A stretch of 46,492 nucleotides of DNA, taken from Bacteroidota bacterium (GTDB lineage: Bacteria; Bacteroidota; Bacteroidia; Chitinophagales; Saprospiraceae). This document shows, one piece after another, positions 26,144 to 34,121 of the stretch; the stretch's first letter is position 1, and each line of letters begins with the position of its first letter. The stretch lies in contig CAUJEY010000300.1 of NCBI GenBank assembly GCA_963169325.1, positions 1 through 46,492 on the forward strand, read 5' to 3'. A program made the position numbers and the translations under genes. The notes below the pieces were generated by a model. It had not been told where the DNA came from. It searched no databases and saw only the letters and a program-made list of their open reading frames with translations.

Positions 26144-28573
26144 ATGAGGATTTTAACTACCCTGTTATGCATGGGCAGCGTATTTTTTGCGCAAGCCCAA
26201 ACGGCCAGTGTTCGTGGCCAATTACAAAGCGCCGGCGGTGAAGCCGCCGCTTATGCCAACGTGGCCCTTTTCAACGCTGCCGACAGCAGTTTGTATAAAG
26301 CCGGAACCAGCGATGACGCCGGCGTCTTCGAGATGAAAAACCTGGGCGCCGGAACCTATTTTCTGAAAGCCGCGGGTATTGGTTTTGAAGACATGCAAAA
26401 ACCCGATATACGGCTGGAAAACAATCAACGGCTCGACCTGGGTGTGCTGACTTTTTCGGCAAAACCCATCAACCTGGCCGAGGCAACCGTCAGCGCTACC
26501 CGGGTATTGGTGGAAACCCGGCCCGACCGTATGATTTTCAACGTGGACGGCACTATCAACAGCGCAGGCTCCGACGCCATCTCCCTGCTGCGCAAAGCTC
26601 CCAACGTGACGGTGGATAACAACGACAACATAAGCGTGCTGGGGCGCGCCGGCGTGCTCCTGTACGTCGACGGCAAACGCCTGCCGCTCACCGGCGAGGA
26701 CCTTACCAATTACCTCCAGAATCTGCCTGCCGAACAGATCGACCGCATCGAAATTATCACCAACCCGGGATCGAAATACGAAGCGGAAGGAAACGCCGGG
26801 ATCATTGATATTCGGTTGAAACGGGACAAAAACCTGGGCGCCAACGGCTCGCTGAATACCACCGCCAGCCAGGGTCGGTACCACCGAGCCAACCTCACCG
26901 GAACCGGCAACTACCGCAACAAACGCCTCAACGTTTTTGGAACAGCCGGTGTGGGCGACGGTGGCGGATATATGGATATGAAATTTTTCAGTTACCTGAA
27001 TGACTTTGTTCAGGATGAAATCAACAACCACCGGAACGACTGGAGCAACTACAACTACCGGCTCGGCACGGATATTTTCCTGGCCAAAAATCATACGCTC
27101 GGGTTTTTGGCCAGCGGCAGCATCAACGATTTTACTTCTAATTCTTTCAACCGTATTACGCTTGCCCAGGAAAGCGCCCCCAGCGAAATCGACAGCATTC
27201 TGGTGGCCAACACCCGGGCCGACCGGGACCGCAACCAGCAAACCTACAACCTCAATTACCGCTTCGACAGCGGCAACGGCCGCAGCCTCAACCTCGACCT
27301 GGACTACGGCAATTACCAAAACGACAGCAAAAGATACCAGCCCAACCGCTATTACGACGCCGCTGAAAACGAGGTGCTCACGGAAATCATCAACAGTTTT
27401 GATACACCTACCGACATCGATATCTACACTTTTCAGGCCGATTATGAAGACAAACTGTGGGGCGGAACGCTGGGCCTCGGTTCAAAAATAAGCCGGGTAA
27501 TTTCGGACAATACCTTCTTGTTTTATGAAGAACTGAACGGCGTACCGGTGCAAAATGACAAGCGCTCCAACCGGTTTAAATACGACGAAAAAGTATATGC
27601 CGGGTATGTCAGCTATAACCGGGACCTGAGCAAAAAATGGAAACTTGCCGCCGGGCTCCGCGCGGAACAGACCGATGCCAGCGGCGACCTCCAGGCCTTC
27701 GTGCCGGAGTTGCAGGAACCGCCGGTGCTGCTCAACTACCTGAGTTGGTTCCCCAATGCAGGCCTGACCTGGGACTTTGCACCCAAACACAGCCTTGCCC
27801 TGAACGCCGGCCGCCGCATCAACCGCCCGGATTACAATGTGCTGAACCCGTTCAACAACCAGATCAGTCAGCTCTCTTATGAAAAAGGAAATCCGTTCCT
27901 GCGCCCGGAAATCGTGAACAACATGGAACTAGGCTACACCCTGGCCTACCGCTACAATTTCAAACTGGCGTACAGCCGCACCACCGACCAAATCACCCGC
28001 CTCATTGCCCCCGACGAAGTGGACCCGCGAGCCGGGTTTATCACCTGGGCCAACCTGGCCGACCAAACCATCATCAGTTTCAACGTGAGCGCGCCGGTGC
28101 AAATCACGAAATTCTGGAATGCCTACTGCAATGCCAGCATCTCGCACCTCGACAATCAGGCCGATTACGGCGACGGCGCGGTGGTGGACGTGCAAGCGAT
28201 CACTTATAACATCTATCAACAACATACTTTCGACCTACCCTTCGGCTTCAAAGGAGAGATTTCCGGTTATTTTTCCGGTCCCGGCATCTGGGGCGGCGTG
28301 TTCATCTACGAAACCAGCTGGAGCCTCGATCTGGGCCTGCAACGCAAGTTCTTGAACGATCGCCTGAATGTGCGCCTCAGCGCCAGCGATATCTTTTTTG
28401 AATCCGGCTGGGACGGCTATTCTGATTTTAACGGTCTATATTCGTTGGGCAGTGGTCGCTGGGACAGCCGGCGTGTCAGCCTGAGCCTGGGTTACCGTTT
28501 CGGCAACGATAATGTGAAATCGCGCAAGCGGAGCACGGGGATTGAAACGGAAGCGGGTAGGGTAGGGGAGTGA
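26144..28573 (+). CDS. TonB-dependent-receptor-like outer membrane protein (OMP_b-brl_3)
   Basis: An 809-residue outer-membrane beta-barrel protein. Residues 1-19 are a signal peptide ending FFAQAQ. Residues about 20-105 form a carboxypeptidase-regulatory-like domain (ASVRGQLQSAGGEAAAYANV). A plug domain follows at about 110-225 (ISLLRKAPNVTVDNNDNISV, LPAEQIDRIEIITNPGSKYE). The barrel takes up the rest, with alternating aromatic strands and a terminal VSLSLGYRFGND. No TonB box was recognised. The ligand is unknown: there is no SusD partner or degradative enzyme adjacent. It is divergent from the amino-acid permease gene and followed by a strong hairpin at 28603-28654. Confidence 0.9.
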   Translation: MRILTTLLCMGSVFFAQAQTASVRGQLQSAGGEAAAYANVALFNAADSSLYKAGTSDDAGVFEMKNLGAGTYFLKAAGIGFEDMQKPDIRLENNQRLDLGVLTFSAKPINLAEATVSATRVLVETRPDRMIFNVDGTINSAGSDAISLLRKAPNVTVDNNDNISVLGRAGVLLYVDGKRLPLTGEDLTNYLQNLPAEQIDRIEIITNPGSKYEAEGNAGIIDIRLKRDKNLGANGSLNTTASQGRYHRANLTGTGNYRNKRLNVFGTAGVGDGGGYMDMKFFSYLNDFVQDEINNHRNDWSNYNYRLGTDIFLAKNHTLGFLASGSINDFTSNSFNRITLAQESAPSEIDSILVANTRADRDRNQQTYNLNYRFDSGNGRSLNLDLDYGNYQNDSKRYQPNRYYDAAENEVLTEIINSFDTPTDIDIYTFQADYEDKLWGGTLGLGSKISRVISDNTFLFYEELNGVPVQNDKRSNRFKYDEKVYAGYVSYNRDLSKKWKLAAGLRAEQTDASGDLQAFVPELQEPPVLLNYLSWFPNAGLTWDFAPKHSLALNAGRRINRPDYNVLNPFNNQISQLSYEKGNPFLRPEIVNNMELGYTLAYRYNFKLAYSRTTDQITRLIAPDEVDPRAGFITWANLADQTIISFNVSAPVQITKFWNAYCNASISHLDNQADYGDGAVVDVQAITYNIYQQHTFDLPFGFKGEISGYFSGPGIWGGVFIYETSWSLDLGLQRKFLNDRLNVRLSASDIFFESGWDGYSDFNGLYSLGSGRWDSRRVSLSLGYRFGNDNVKSRKRSTGIETEAGRVGE

Positions 28574-28602
28574 GGATTTACGATTTACTTTTTACGATTT
28601 AC

Positions 28603-28654
28603 GATTTACGTAGAGGGGCTCGTAGTGTATTCTACGAGCCCCTCTACGTAAATC
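28603..28654. terminator. Perfect 23-bp hairpin after the receptor gene
   Basis: 28603-28625 is exactly complementary to 28632-28654, with the 6-base loop TGTATT, and lies 30 bases after the receptor stop. Flanks carry GATTTACGATTTAC iterations on the left and TAAATCGTAAAAAATAAATT on the right. It is placed as a terminator, but the arms also resemble the other iterated inverted repeats of this window. Confidence 0.7.
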
Positions 28655-28753
28655 TTAAATCGTAAAAAATAAATTTTTTAAAAATATTATTATTCTTGTG
28701 CCGAAATATCCAATGTTAATATTGGAGTACGGATTTATACCAGAATAATTTAA

Positions 28754-29026
28754 ATGTTTTTAAAAATGGAGCCAATACATAATACAAAGCCCGACCTGGC
28801 TGCTGCCGGCACAACATCGGACCCCGGTTCAAAAGATAAACACCAGCGCCTCTTTGAGCGCGGTCTGATCTGGTTGGGTATCGGCGTTTTCCTCATGGCT
28901 TTAAGTTTTGGGATCAATTTTTTACTTTTTCAGTCGGATAAGTCCTTCCTAAATGCCATGTACATCCTGACCTCCCTGGGTGCAGTTTGTATCATGAAAG
29001 GGCTGGCTGATATTCTGGGTTTTTGA
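28754..29026 (+). CDS. Small two-helix membrane protein
   Basis: A 90-residue protein with a polar N-terminal third and two hydrophobic segments (GLIWLGIGVFLMALSFGINF, about 37-59, and AMYILTSLGAVCIMKGLA, about 68-88) near the C-terminus. The start is either 28754 or the ATG at 28766 (MEPIHNTKPDL). The amphipathic pattern and the stop immediately after the second helix suggest a real inner-membrane protein. No family was recognised. It stands alone between the receptor and yifB. Confidence 0.6.
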   Translation: MFLKMEPIHNTKPDLAAAGTTSDPGSKDKHQRLFERGLIWLGIGVFLMALSFGINFLLFQSDKSFLNAMYILTSLGAVCIMKGLADILGF

Positions 29027-29201
29027 ACCAGATACCTCTCTTTTTAAAAAAATGGAGTTTAAAGTGCTGTAAGGCAGTGCTTTAAATACAATTTAAATTT
29101 AAAAAAATATATAAATCCTTCCCGGAAACCCCACCCGTTTTCCACCGGCAGCCCTAACTTCCACGGCCAGTTTTCACATTGACCACATTTAACTGACCGC
29201 C

Positions 29202-30761
29202 ATGCTAGTTAAGACCTTTGCCGGCGCCGTCCACGGGGTGGACGCCAAAACCATTACCATTGAAGTAAACACCGGCGGCTCGCTCGGTACCACTGCCGAC
29301 AAACCCGGCTATTTCATCGTCGGCTTGCCCGACAGCGCCGTGCGCGAAGGCCAGCAGCGCACCGAAGCGGCACTCAAGAACTCCGGCCTGCGCCTGCCGC
29401 GTTTCAAAACCATCATCAACCTCGCCCCGGCCGACATCCGCAAGGAAGGCTCGGCCTTCGACCTGCCCATCACCATCGGTATGCTGGCGGGGACCGGCGT
29501 TATCCCGGAAGACAACCTCGACAAGTTTTTCATCATGGGCGAGCTCTCGCTCGACGGTTCGTTGCGGCCTATCAAGGGCGCGTTGCCCATCGCCATTCAG
29601 GCGCGCAAGGAGCAATTCAAGGGCTTCATCCTGCCCAAAGCCAACGCCCGCGAAGCCGGCATCGTGAGCGACCTGGAGGTGTACGGCGTGGAGACGCTCA
29701 ACGAAGCCATCGAAGTGCTCTCGGGTAGCAACGCCATCGCCCCCGTGGTGGTGAATACCCGCGAGGAATTTGCTGCTAACCTCGACAACTACGACGTCGA
29801 TTTCTCCGACGTGCGGGGCCAGGAAAACATCAAACGCGCACTCGAACTGGCCGCTGCGGGCGGGCACAACGTCATCCTCATCGGTCCGCCGGGCGCCGGC
29901 AAAACCATGCTGGCCCGGCGCCTGCCCACCATTCTGCCGCCCCTCACCCTGCACGAAGCGCTGGAAACCACCAAGATACACTCCGTGGCCGGTATTCTCG
30001 CCGGATCGGCGCTCGTCACCACACGCCCCTTCCGCGCACCACACCACACCATCAGCGACGTAGCCCTCGTGGGCGGCGGCTCCGATCCCATGCCCGGCGA
30101 AATCAGCGTCGCCCACAACGGCGTACTCTTCCTCGACGAATTGCCGGAGTTCAAACGCACCGTGCTCGAAGTAATGCGCCAACCCATGGAAGAACGGCGG
30201 GTCACCATCAGCCGCGCCAAAGTGACGGTGGACTACCCCGCCAGTTTTATGCTCATCGCCAGCATGAACCCATGTCCCTGCGGCTACTACAACCACCCCG
30301 AAAAAGAATGCGTGTGCGGCCCCGGCGTGGTCAAACGCTATGTCGCCAAAATCTCCGGCCCCCTGCTCGACCGCATCGACCTGCATGTGGAAGTGACACC
30401 CGTTTCCTACGACGAACTCACCACCACCCAACGGCCCAAACTCACCAGCGCCGAAATCCGCCAACGCGTGCTGCGCGCCCGCGACATACAAGCCGCACGA
30501 TTCAAGGACCTGCGCGACGTGTACTGCAACGCCCAAATGCCCAGTCGTATGGTACGCGAAGTATGCGCGCTCGATTCCTCCGGTCTCACGCTGCTCAAAA
30601 CTTCCATGGAACGCCTGCAACTCAGCGCGCGGGCATACGACCGGATTCTGAAAGTGGCCCGCACCGCCGCGGATCTGGCGGGGAGTGCGGATATCCGGAT
30701 CGAGGATTTGGCGGAGGCGATACATTTTCGGAGTTTGGATAGAGAGGGGTGGGCGGGGTGA
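29202..30761 (+). CDS. YifB/ComM family Mg-chelatase-like AAA+ ATPase
   Basis: A 519-residue AAA+ protein of the ComM/YifB family. In competent bacteria ComM is a helicase promoting branch migration during natural transformation. The N-terminal Lon-like fold (1-190; KTFAGAVHGVDAKTITIEV, PDSAVREGQQRTEAALKNSG) is followed by the ATPase with Walker A GPPGAGKT near residues 228-235 and Walker B VLFLDE near 306-313. A cysteine-rich loop, CPCGYYNHPEKECVCG, sits near 357-372, and the C-terminal Mg_chelatase_C domain ends RSLDREGWAG. The gene is complete. Its last 114 bases are present again, diverged, at 33674-33787. Confidence 0.95.
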   Translation: MLVKTFAGAVHGVDAKTITIEVNTGGSLGTTADKPGYFIVGLPDSAVREGQQRTEAALKNSGLRLPRFKTIINLAPADIRKEGSAFDLPITIGMLAGTGVIPEDNLDKFFIMGELSLDGSLRPIKGALPIAIQARKEQFKGFILPKANAREAGIVSDLEVYGVETLNEAIEVLSGSNAIAPVVVNTREEFAANLDNYDVDFSDVRGQENIKRALELAAAGGHNVILIGPPGAGKTMLARRLPTILPPLTLHEALETTKIHSVAGILAGSALVTTRPFRAPHHTISDVALVGGGSDPMPGEISVAHNGVLFLDELPEFKRTVLEVMRQPMEERRVTISRAKVTVDYPASFMLIASMNPCPCGYYNHPEKECVCGPGVVKRYVAKISGPLLDRIDLHVEVTPVSYDELTTTQRPKLTSAEIRQRVLRARDIQAARFKDLRDVYCNAQMPSRMVREVCALDSSGLTLLKTSMERLQLSARAYDRILKVARTAADLAGSADIRIEDLAEAIHFRSLDREGWAG

Positions 30762-30788
30762 GGGGGCATTCTTCCCGCTCCAGCAACA

Positions 30789-30890
30789 CTTCGACATTCG
30801 ATATTCCTTGTTCGATATTCGATATTCCTTGTTCGATATTCGGATTTCAAAAAATATCGAATATCGAACAAGGAATATCGAATGTCGAAG
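30789..30890. repeat. Perfect 38-bp inverted repeat of TTCGATATTCGATATTC iterations
   Basis: 30789-30826 is the exact reverse complement of 30853-30890. The arms consist of CGATATTC repeats. The same family occurs at 36715-36856. The rest of the 30762-31313 gap holds this hairpin and the REP-like units below; no other gene is seen. Confidence 0.85.
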
Positions 30891-31073
30891 GATTTGTAAA
30901 GAGTATTAGTACTGAAAAAAATAACGATTCCAAGGAGAGCGGCTAAAATGTACTGCAATGCCAAGATGCCTCCAATGTCCAAGTTTTTAAACCCCAGAGA
31001 TTTATTGCGGAATTTGCAAATAATTTACCCGGATAAATCCTGAAAATATGGCAAGTCAACAATCTCCTAAAAT

Positions 31074-31121
31074 GCGGACAAAGTCCGCAGGATATGACTT
31101 TCGAGTCTGAAGACTCGAAAG
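31074..31121. repeat. Bipartite REP-like repeat R4
   Basis: The palindrome GCGGACAAAGTCCGC (31074-31088) is followed, after nine bases, by the near-perfect palindrome CTTTCGAGTCTGAAGACTCG and four more bases (31098-31121). It has the same two modules as R1-R3 at 0.8-1.7 kb. Confidence 0.8.
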
Positions 31122-31166
31122 AGCATAGTACACTGTTTACTGAGATTTTTGGGGTGGCTGGATGCT

Positions 31167-31214
31167 GGGCGAAGTCTTCAGACTTCGCCCACATATCTAC
31201 CGGACTAAGTCCGG
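31167..31214. repeat. Bipartite REP-like repeat R5, opposite orientation
   Basis: The near-perfect palindrome GGGCGAAGTCTTCAGACTTC and its four-base end (31167-31190) is followed by CCGGACTAAGTCCGG (31200-31214). The modules are in inverted order relative to R4. Confidence 0.8.
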
Positions 31215-31230
31215 AAAAACTTTTAAAAAA

Positions 31231-31278
31231 GTGGACAAAGTCTGCAGGATATTGCTTTCGAGTCTGAAGACTTGAAAG
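31231..31278. repeat. Bipartite REP-like repeat R6
   Basis: GTGGACAAAGTCTGC (31231-31245) is followed by the near-palindrome at 31255-31278 containing GAGTCTGAAGAC. It is almost a copy of R4 and lies about 35 bases before the transposase gene. Confidence 0.8.
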
Positions 31279-31313
31279 AGCGAATATTGAACTTTAATAT
31301 AAAAATGTAAACC

Positions 31314-31847
31314 ATGGCCGGTTATACGATTTCAAGCCAAAATGCATTGCACTACCTAACCTTGACAACTGTCGGCTGGGTGGATGTTTTTACCCGGCAG
31401 CGCTATCGCAACATCTTATTGGAAAGTTTGGCTTTCTGTCAACGGGAAAAAGGTTTAATCCTTCATGCCTATGTCATCATGAGTAATCACCTGCACATGA
31501 TAGCTCAAGCCCAGGAGCCTAACCGATTATCCGACATACTTCGGGATTTTAAAAAATTCACCTCCGCCATGATCATCAAAAGTATTCAGGAAGAACCGGA
31601 GAGCCGGCGCGATTGGCTGTTGTTGCTGTTCCGGTATCATGCCCGTTTTAATAAAAACAATAGTTTACATCAGCTTTGGCAACGAGACAATCACCCGATC
31701 GAATTGTACAGTCCAGATTTCATATGCGGGCGAAGTCTGAAGACTTTACCCAGCAGGCAAACAATATACCGGCACCGCTGTTTCCTCGGGAATCAACACC
31801 TTCGCACCTTATGCCGTTTTCCAAACTCATCCTTAGTTATTTGCTGA
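31314..31847 (+). pseudogene. REP-associated tyrosine transposase (RAYT), C-terminus lost
   Basis: The frame encodes 177 residues, of which the first roughly 135 match Y1/RAYT transposases: HALHYLTLTTVGWVDVF-type start, the HUH motif in MSNHLHMI, LRDFKKFTSAMIIKSI, the SRRDWLLLLF stretch and QLWQRDNHPIELYS. Family members then continue with a helix (KLDYIHNNPV-like) carrying or neighbouring the catalytic tyrosine. Here the frame instead runs into repeat R7 at 31728-31751 and meaningless sequence. The enzyme is therefore probably inactive. The bipartite palindromes R4-R6 just upstream fit the cognate REP elements such transposases recognise. Confidence 0.8.
31728..31751. repeat. REP-like half-unit R7 at the broken end of the RAYT gene
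   Basis: GGGCGAAGTCTGAAGACTTT plus ACCC, corresponding to the GAAGAC palindrome module of R4-R6 without its GCGGAC partner. It sits exactly where homology to the transposase family stops. Confidence 0.65.
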
Positions 31848-32218
31848 CGTTCGCCGTGTTTTTTGTCATTGACATGGCTTGGTTGGGCTTTATCGCCAAA
31901 GATTTATACAGAAAACACCTGAGCGGCTTTTTGAGCGACGAGGTCAATTGGCCTGCCGCGTTTATCTTCTACTTGTTGTTCGTTGTAGGGGTTTTCATCT
32001 TTGCTATTATGCCCGCGGTGGAAAAAGATTCGGTGCGCACAGCCATGATACTGGGCGGGCTGTTTGGTTTTTTCACCTATGCTACCTACGACCTCACCAA
32101 CCTGGCTACTTTGAAAAACTGGCCCGTTGTTATTGTTGGTATTGATGTGGTGTGGGGCTTTGTACTGACGGGTATGGTCAGTACTGCCGGTTTTTACATC
32201 GTCAAATGGATTCGTTGA
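31811..32218 (+). CDS. DUF2177 family membrane protein
   Basis: A 135-residue inner-membrane protein with four hydrophobic segments. The motif [20 protein letters not shown] at the start and the central [20 protein letters not shown] are the DUF2177 signature. The ATG at 31811 is used; an open frame extends upstream through the broken transposase but would fuse unrelated sequence. Only one base separates its stop from the ATG of the DUF1295 gene, so the two are translationally coupled. In many bacteria DUF2177 and DUF1295 genes sit with cyclopropane-fatty-acid synthase-like enzymes, but none is present here. Function unknown. Confidence 0.9.
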   Translation: MPFSKLILSYLLTFAVFFVIDMAWLGFIAKDLYRKHLSGFLSDEVNWPAAFIFYLLFVVGVFIFAIMPAVEKDSVRTAMILGGLFGFFTYATYDLTNLATLKNWPVVIVGIDVVWGFVLTGMVSTAGFYIVKWIR

Positions 32219-32219
32219 C

Positions 32220-32987
32220 ATGCTGCAATCCGCCACCAACATCGCCGTGCTCCTGCTTTGCTACGCTAGCATTTGGTTTGTCATCGGTATGCTCCGAAAA
32301 AGAAACGACGTGGCCGACATCGCCTGGGGCCCGGGTTTTATCCTGATCTGCGTGTATTGTTGGGCCACTCAACCGTATTCGCCCCTTTCAACGCTGGTTT
32401 ATATATTGGTAATGCTTTGGGGACTCCGGCTCGCGCTGCACATTACCTGGAGAAGCCGGGGCAAAACGGAAGACTTTCGCTACCGGCAATGGCGGGAGGC
32501 CTGGGGAAAATGGTTTGTGCTGCGTTCATTTTTGCAGGTATATGTTTTGCAAGCAGGCTTCATGTTGGTCATGAGCGCGCCCATTTTGCTTGCGGCGGAA
32601 GCAGCGGCGAACCCTGTTCCCGCCCTTTCCATGGCCGGCGTATTGGTATGGGCGATCGGCTTTTTCTTTGAAGCCGTTGGCGATTACCAACTCTCCGTTT
32701 TTGTCAGACACAAATCCAACAAAGGCGACATCATGCAAACCGGCCTTTGGCGCTACACCCGCCACCCCAACTATTTCGGCGAGGTATTGCTCTGGTGGGG
32801 CCTCTTTTTGGTCGTGCTGCCCGTGCAGCAGGGTATTTGGGGCATTGTCAGCCCCATAACCATTACGTTTCTGCTGCTTTATGTGTCGGGCATCCCGATG
32901 CTGGAAGCCAAATATGCCGACAACCCGCAATTTCAGGCATATATGCAGCGAACGAATGCGTTTTTTCCGTGGCGGCCGGGTGGTTGA
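32220..32987 (+). CDS. DUF1295 family protein (steroid 5-alpha-reductase-like membrane enzyme)
   Basis: A 255-residue multi-pass membrane protein of the DUF1295 family, related in fold to steroid 5-alpha-reductase and isoprenylcysteine methyltransferase enzymes. It contains [13 protein letters not shown] near the start, [16 protein letters not shown] in the middle and the diagnostic [20 protein letters not shown] (about residues 177-196), which forms the cofactor-side motif. Its last 49 codons plus downstream bases (32838-33002) are repeated almost perfectly at 36511-36675. The natural reaction is unknown; a lipid-like substrate is inferred from the family. Confidence 0.9.
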   Translation: MLQSATNIAVLLLCYASIWFVIGMLRKRNDVADIAWGPGFILICVYCWATQPYSPLSTLVYILVMLWGLRLALHITWRSRGKTEDFRYRQWREAWGKWFVLRSFLQVYVLQAGFMLVMSAPILLAAEAAANPVPALSMAGVLVWAIGFFFEAVGDYQLSVFVRHKSNKGDIMQTGLWRYTRHPNYFGEVLLWWGLFLVVLPVQQGIWGIVSPITITFLLLYVSGIPMLEAKYADNPQFQAYMQRTNAFFPWRPGG

Positions 32988-33002
32988 TCCTTGTCCTAAG
33001 GA
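32838..33002. repeat. 165-bp direct repeat, left copy (3' end of DUF1295 gene)
   Basis: It is identical to 36511-36675 in 164 of 165 positions; the one difference is T at 32944 versus A at 36617. The repeat spans the final 49 codons, the stop and 15 more bases, after which the copies diverge. Together they bracket the 33003-36510 segment. Confidence 0.95.
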
Positions 33003-33158
33003 TAAGATTAGCTGTTGGAAGCAGTGGCGGGCCTTTGGTTACAGTGAACAAAATGATTACGGCTAATAATGTGGATATGGAGTGTGATCACCCACGGCCT
33101 ACTCATAATTCTGAAAATTCCAAGTTAGACTTTTCATCTGGCATTGTTACTTTATTGA

Positions 33159-33527
33159 CTAACCTATGGTCTAAATATTTTCTTCGACTCAATCGACCAA
33201 TTTAATGTTCTTCGGGAGGAAGTCGGAATATATAAGGTGCCGTACAATCCAGGTACATACCCTATAACCTATACTGCGATCGGAAGGAATGATTCTTTAA
33301 TTGGAGCACAATTTTTATATGCTCAGCATGATTTGATTTTGGGTTATTATGATGTATTAACCTCAGATAACACCAACTATGTAACTCTTCTTTCTTATGA
33401 TAGTGTGTCAAGGGAAATAAAAGGAACTTTCGGTATTACATTTATTGCGGCACATAAACCATTTGCCGACGCTCCCGACACTATAAGATTGCGAGACGGA
33501 ACCTTTCATACTAAAGTAGCAAAATAA
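33159..33527 (+). pseudogene. 5'-truncated coding remnant, possibly of a lipoprotein-like beta protein
   Basis: The frame is open from 33159 to the stop at 33525-33527. It has protein-like content (FDSIDQFNVLREEVGIYKVP, YNPGTYPITYTAIG, EIKGTFGITFIAAHKP, LRDGTFHTKVAK) but no convincing start; the GTG at 33237 falls inside the coherent part. The short beta-strand pattern and GTF endings resemble small secreted Bacteroidota proteins, but no family was identified. AT-rich. Confidence 0.4.
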
Positions 33528-33554
33528 TGGCTTGTATACCCGGCGGAAAGTGGT

Positions 33555-33583
33555 TTGCGAAAAGCCATCATAGTTTAACTTTG
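33555..33583 (+). promoter_or_regulatory. Possible Bacteroidota-type promoter (-33 TTG / -7 TAnnTTTG)
   Basis: TTG at 33555-33557 and TAACTTTG at 33576-33583 have 18 bases between them, close to the Bacteroidota consensus spacing of about 19-21. The match is by eye in AT-rich DNA, and the only frame just downstream is a 28-codon fragment, so this is weak. Confidence 0.3.
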
Positions 33584-33587
33584 TAGG

Positions 33588-33674
33588 ATGATGCACCTTG
33601 ATGATGACACGGTTAAGCGCCTTCGGGTTCTACAACGGGCGCACAAAGACAAGCGGGTGTATGCCGGATATTAG
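33588..33674 (+). pseudogene. 28-codon fragment, possibly N-terminus of an IS630-like transposase
   Basis: The frame reads MMHLDDDTVKRLRVLQRAHK followed by DKRVYAGY and a stop created at the junction with the yifB-like fragment. The LRxLQRAHKDKR pattern recalls the start of IS630-group transposases, but the piece is too short to be sure. It ends exactly where the next fragment begins, marking a recombination junction. Confidence 0.3.
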
Positions 33675-33784
33675 AGGTGGCGCGCACAGCGGCTGATCTG
33701 GCGGGCAGTGCGGATATAAGAATTGAGGATTTGGCGGAGGCGATACACTTCAGGAGTTTGGATAGAGAGGGGTGGGCGGGGTGA
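33674..33784 (+). pseudogene. Second copy of the yifB 3' end
   Basis: The 36 codons to the stop at 33782-33784 encode the same residues as the end of YifB (30651-30761) except the first. At the DNA level roughly one base in six differs, almost all at synonymous positions (for example ATC to ATA, CGG to AGA, CAT to CAC). The fragment therefore derives from a related but different yifB gene that was under protein-level selection, not from recent local duplication. It has no start and is not functional. Confidence 0.85.
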
Positions 33785-33787
33785 GGG

Positions 33788-34074
33788 TAAGATTACATGA
33801 TTTAAGATTTAAGATTTAAGATTGAAATTCAGATTGAAGGTTAACAAATCAAAATTGATAAAATGAAAATTTTCCTCAAAGAACTTCGGGAAACTTTGGT
33901 ATGCCTAAAATTAATAGAGCATAGAGGCTGGTTTGCGCAAGGCAAACTATCGGAGCTAATCAAAGAAAACAACGAATTGGTCTCTATATTCGTAGCAAGT
34001 GCTAAAACTGCTACTTCAAATCCCGCAATCAACCCTCCCAAATCCAATCTAAAATCTTAAATCATGTAATCTTA
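33788..34074. repeat. 23-bp inverted repeats flanking a gene fragment
   Basis: 33788-33810 is the exact reverse complement of 34052-34074. The arms continue into TTTAAGATTTAAGA iterations on both sides. They enclose the four-helix-bundle fragment and overlap its final codons, so the fragment may sit in the loop of a large palindromic element. Confidence 0.75.
33863..34060 (+). pseudogene. C-terminal half of a four-helix-bundle (23S rRNA intervening sequence-type) protein
   Basis: A 65-residue frame matching the second half of the TIGR02436/S23 family: FLKELRETLVCLKLIEHRGW, then KLSELIKENNELVSIFVASA and KTA. Full-length members have about 115-125 residues with an upstream helical half, which is missing; an in-frame stop lies shortly before the ATG. 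Whether the stub is translated is unknown. Confidence 0.6.
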
Positions 34075-34121
34075 AATCTTAAATCAACCAACGGTTAGTG
34101 TTCATCAAAAGTACCTTTGCT

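Noticed and set aside
29205-30797. A 530-codon open frame on the minus strand
   Set aside because: It is antisense to yifB, which has Walker motifs and a complete family match on the plus strand.
34112-34119. TACCTTTG as a Bacteroidota -7 promoter element
   Set aside because: It lies three bases before the AraC start codon, so transcription would begin inside the coding region, and no TTG is at the right distance upstream.
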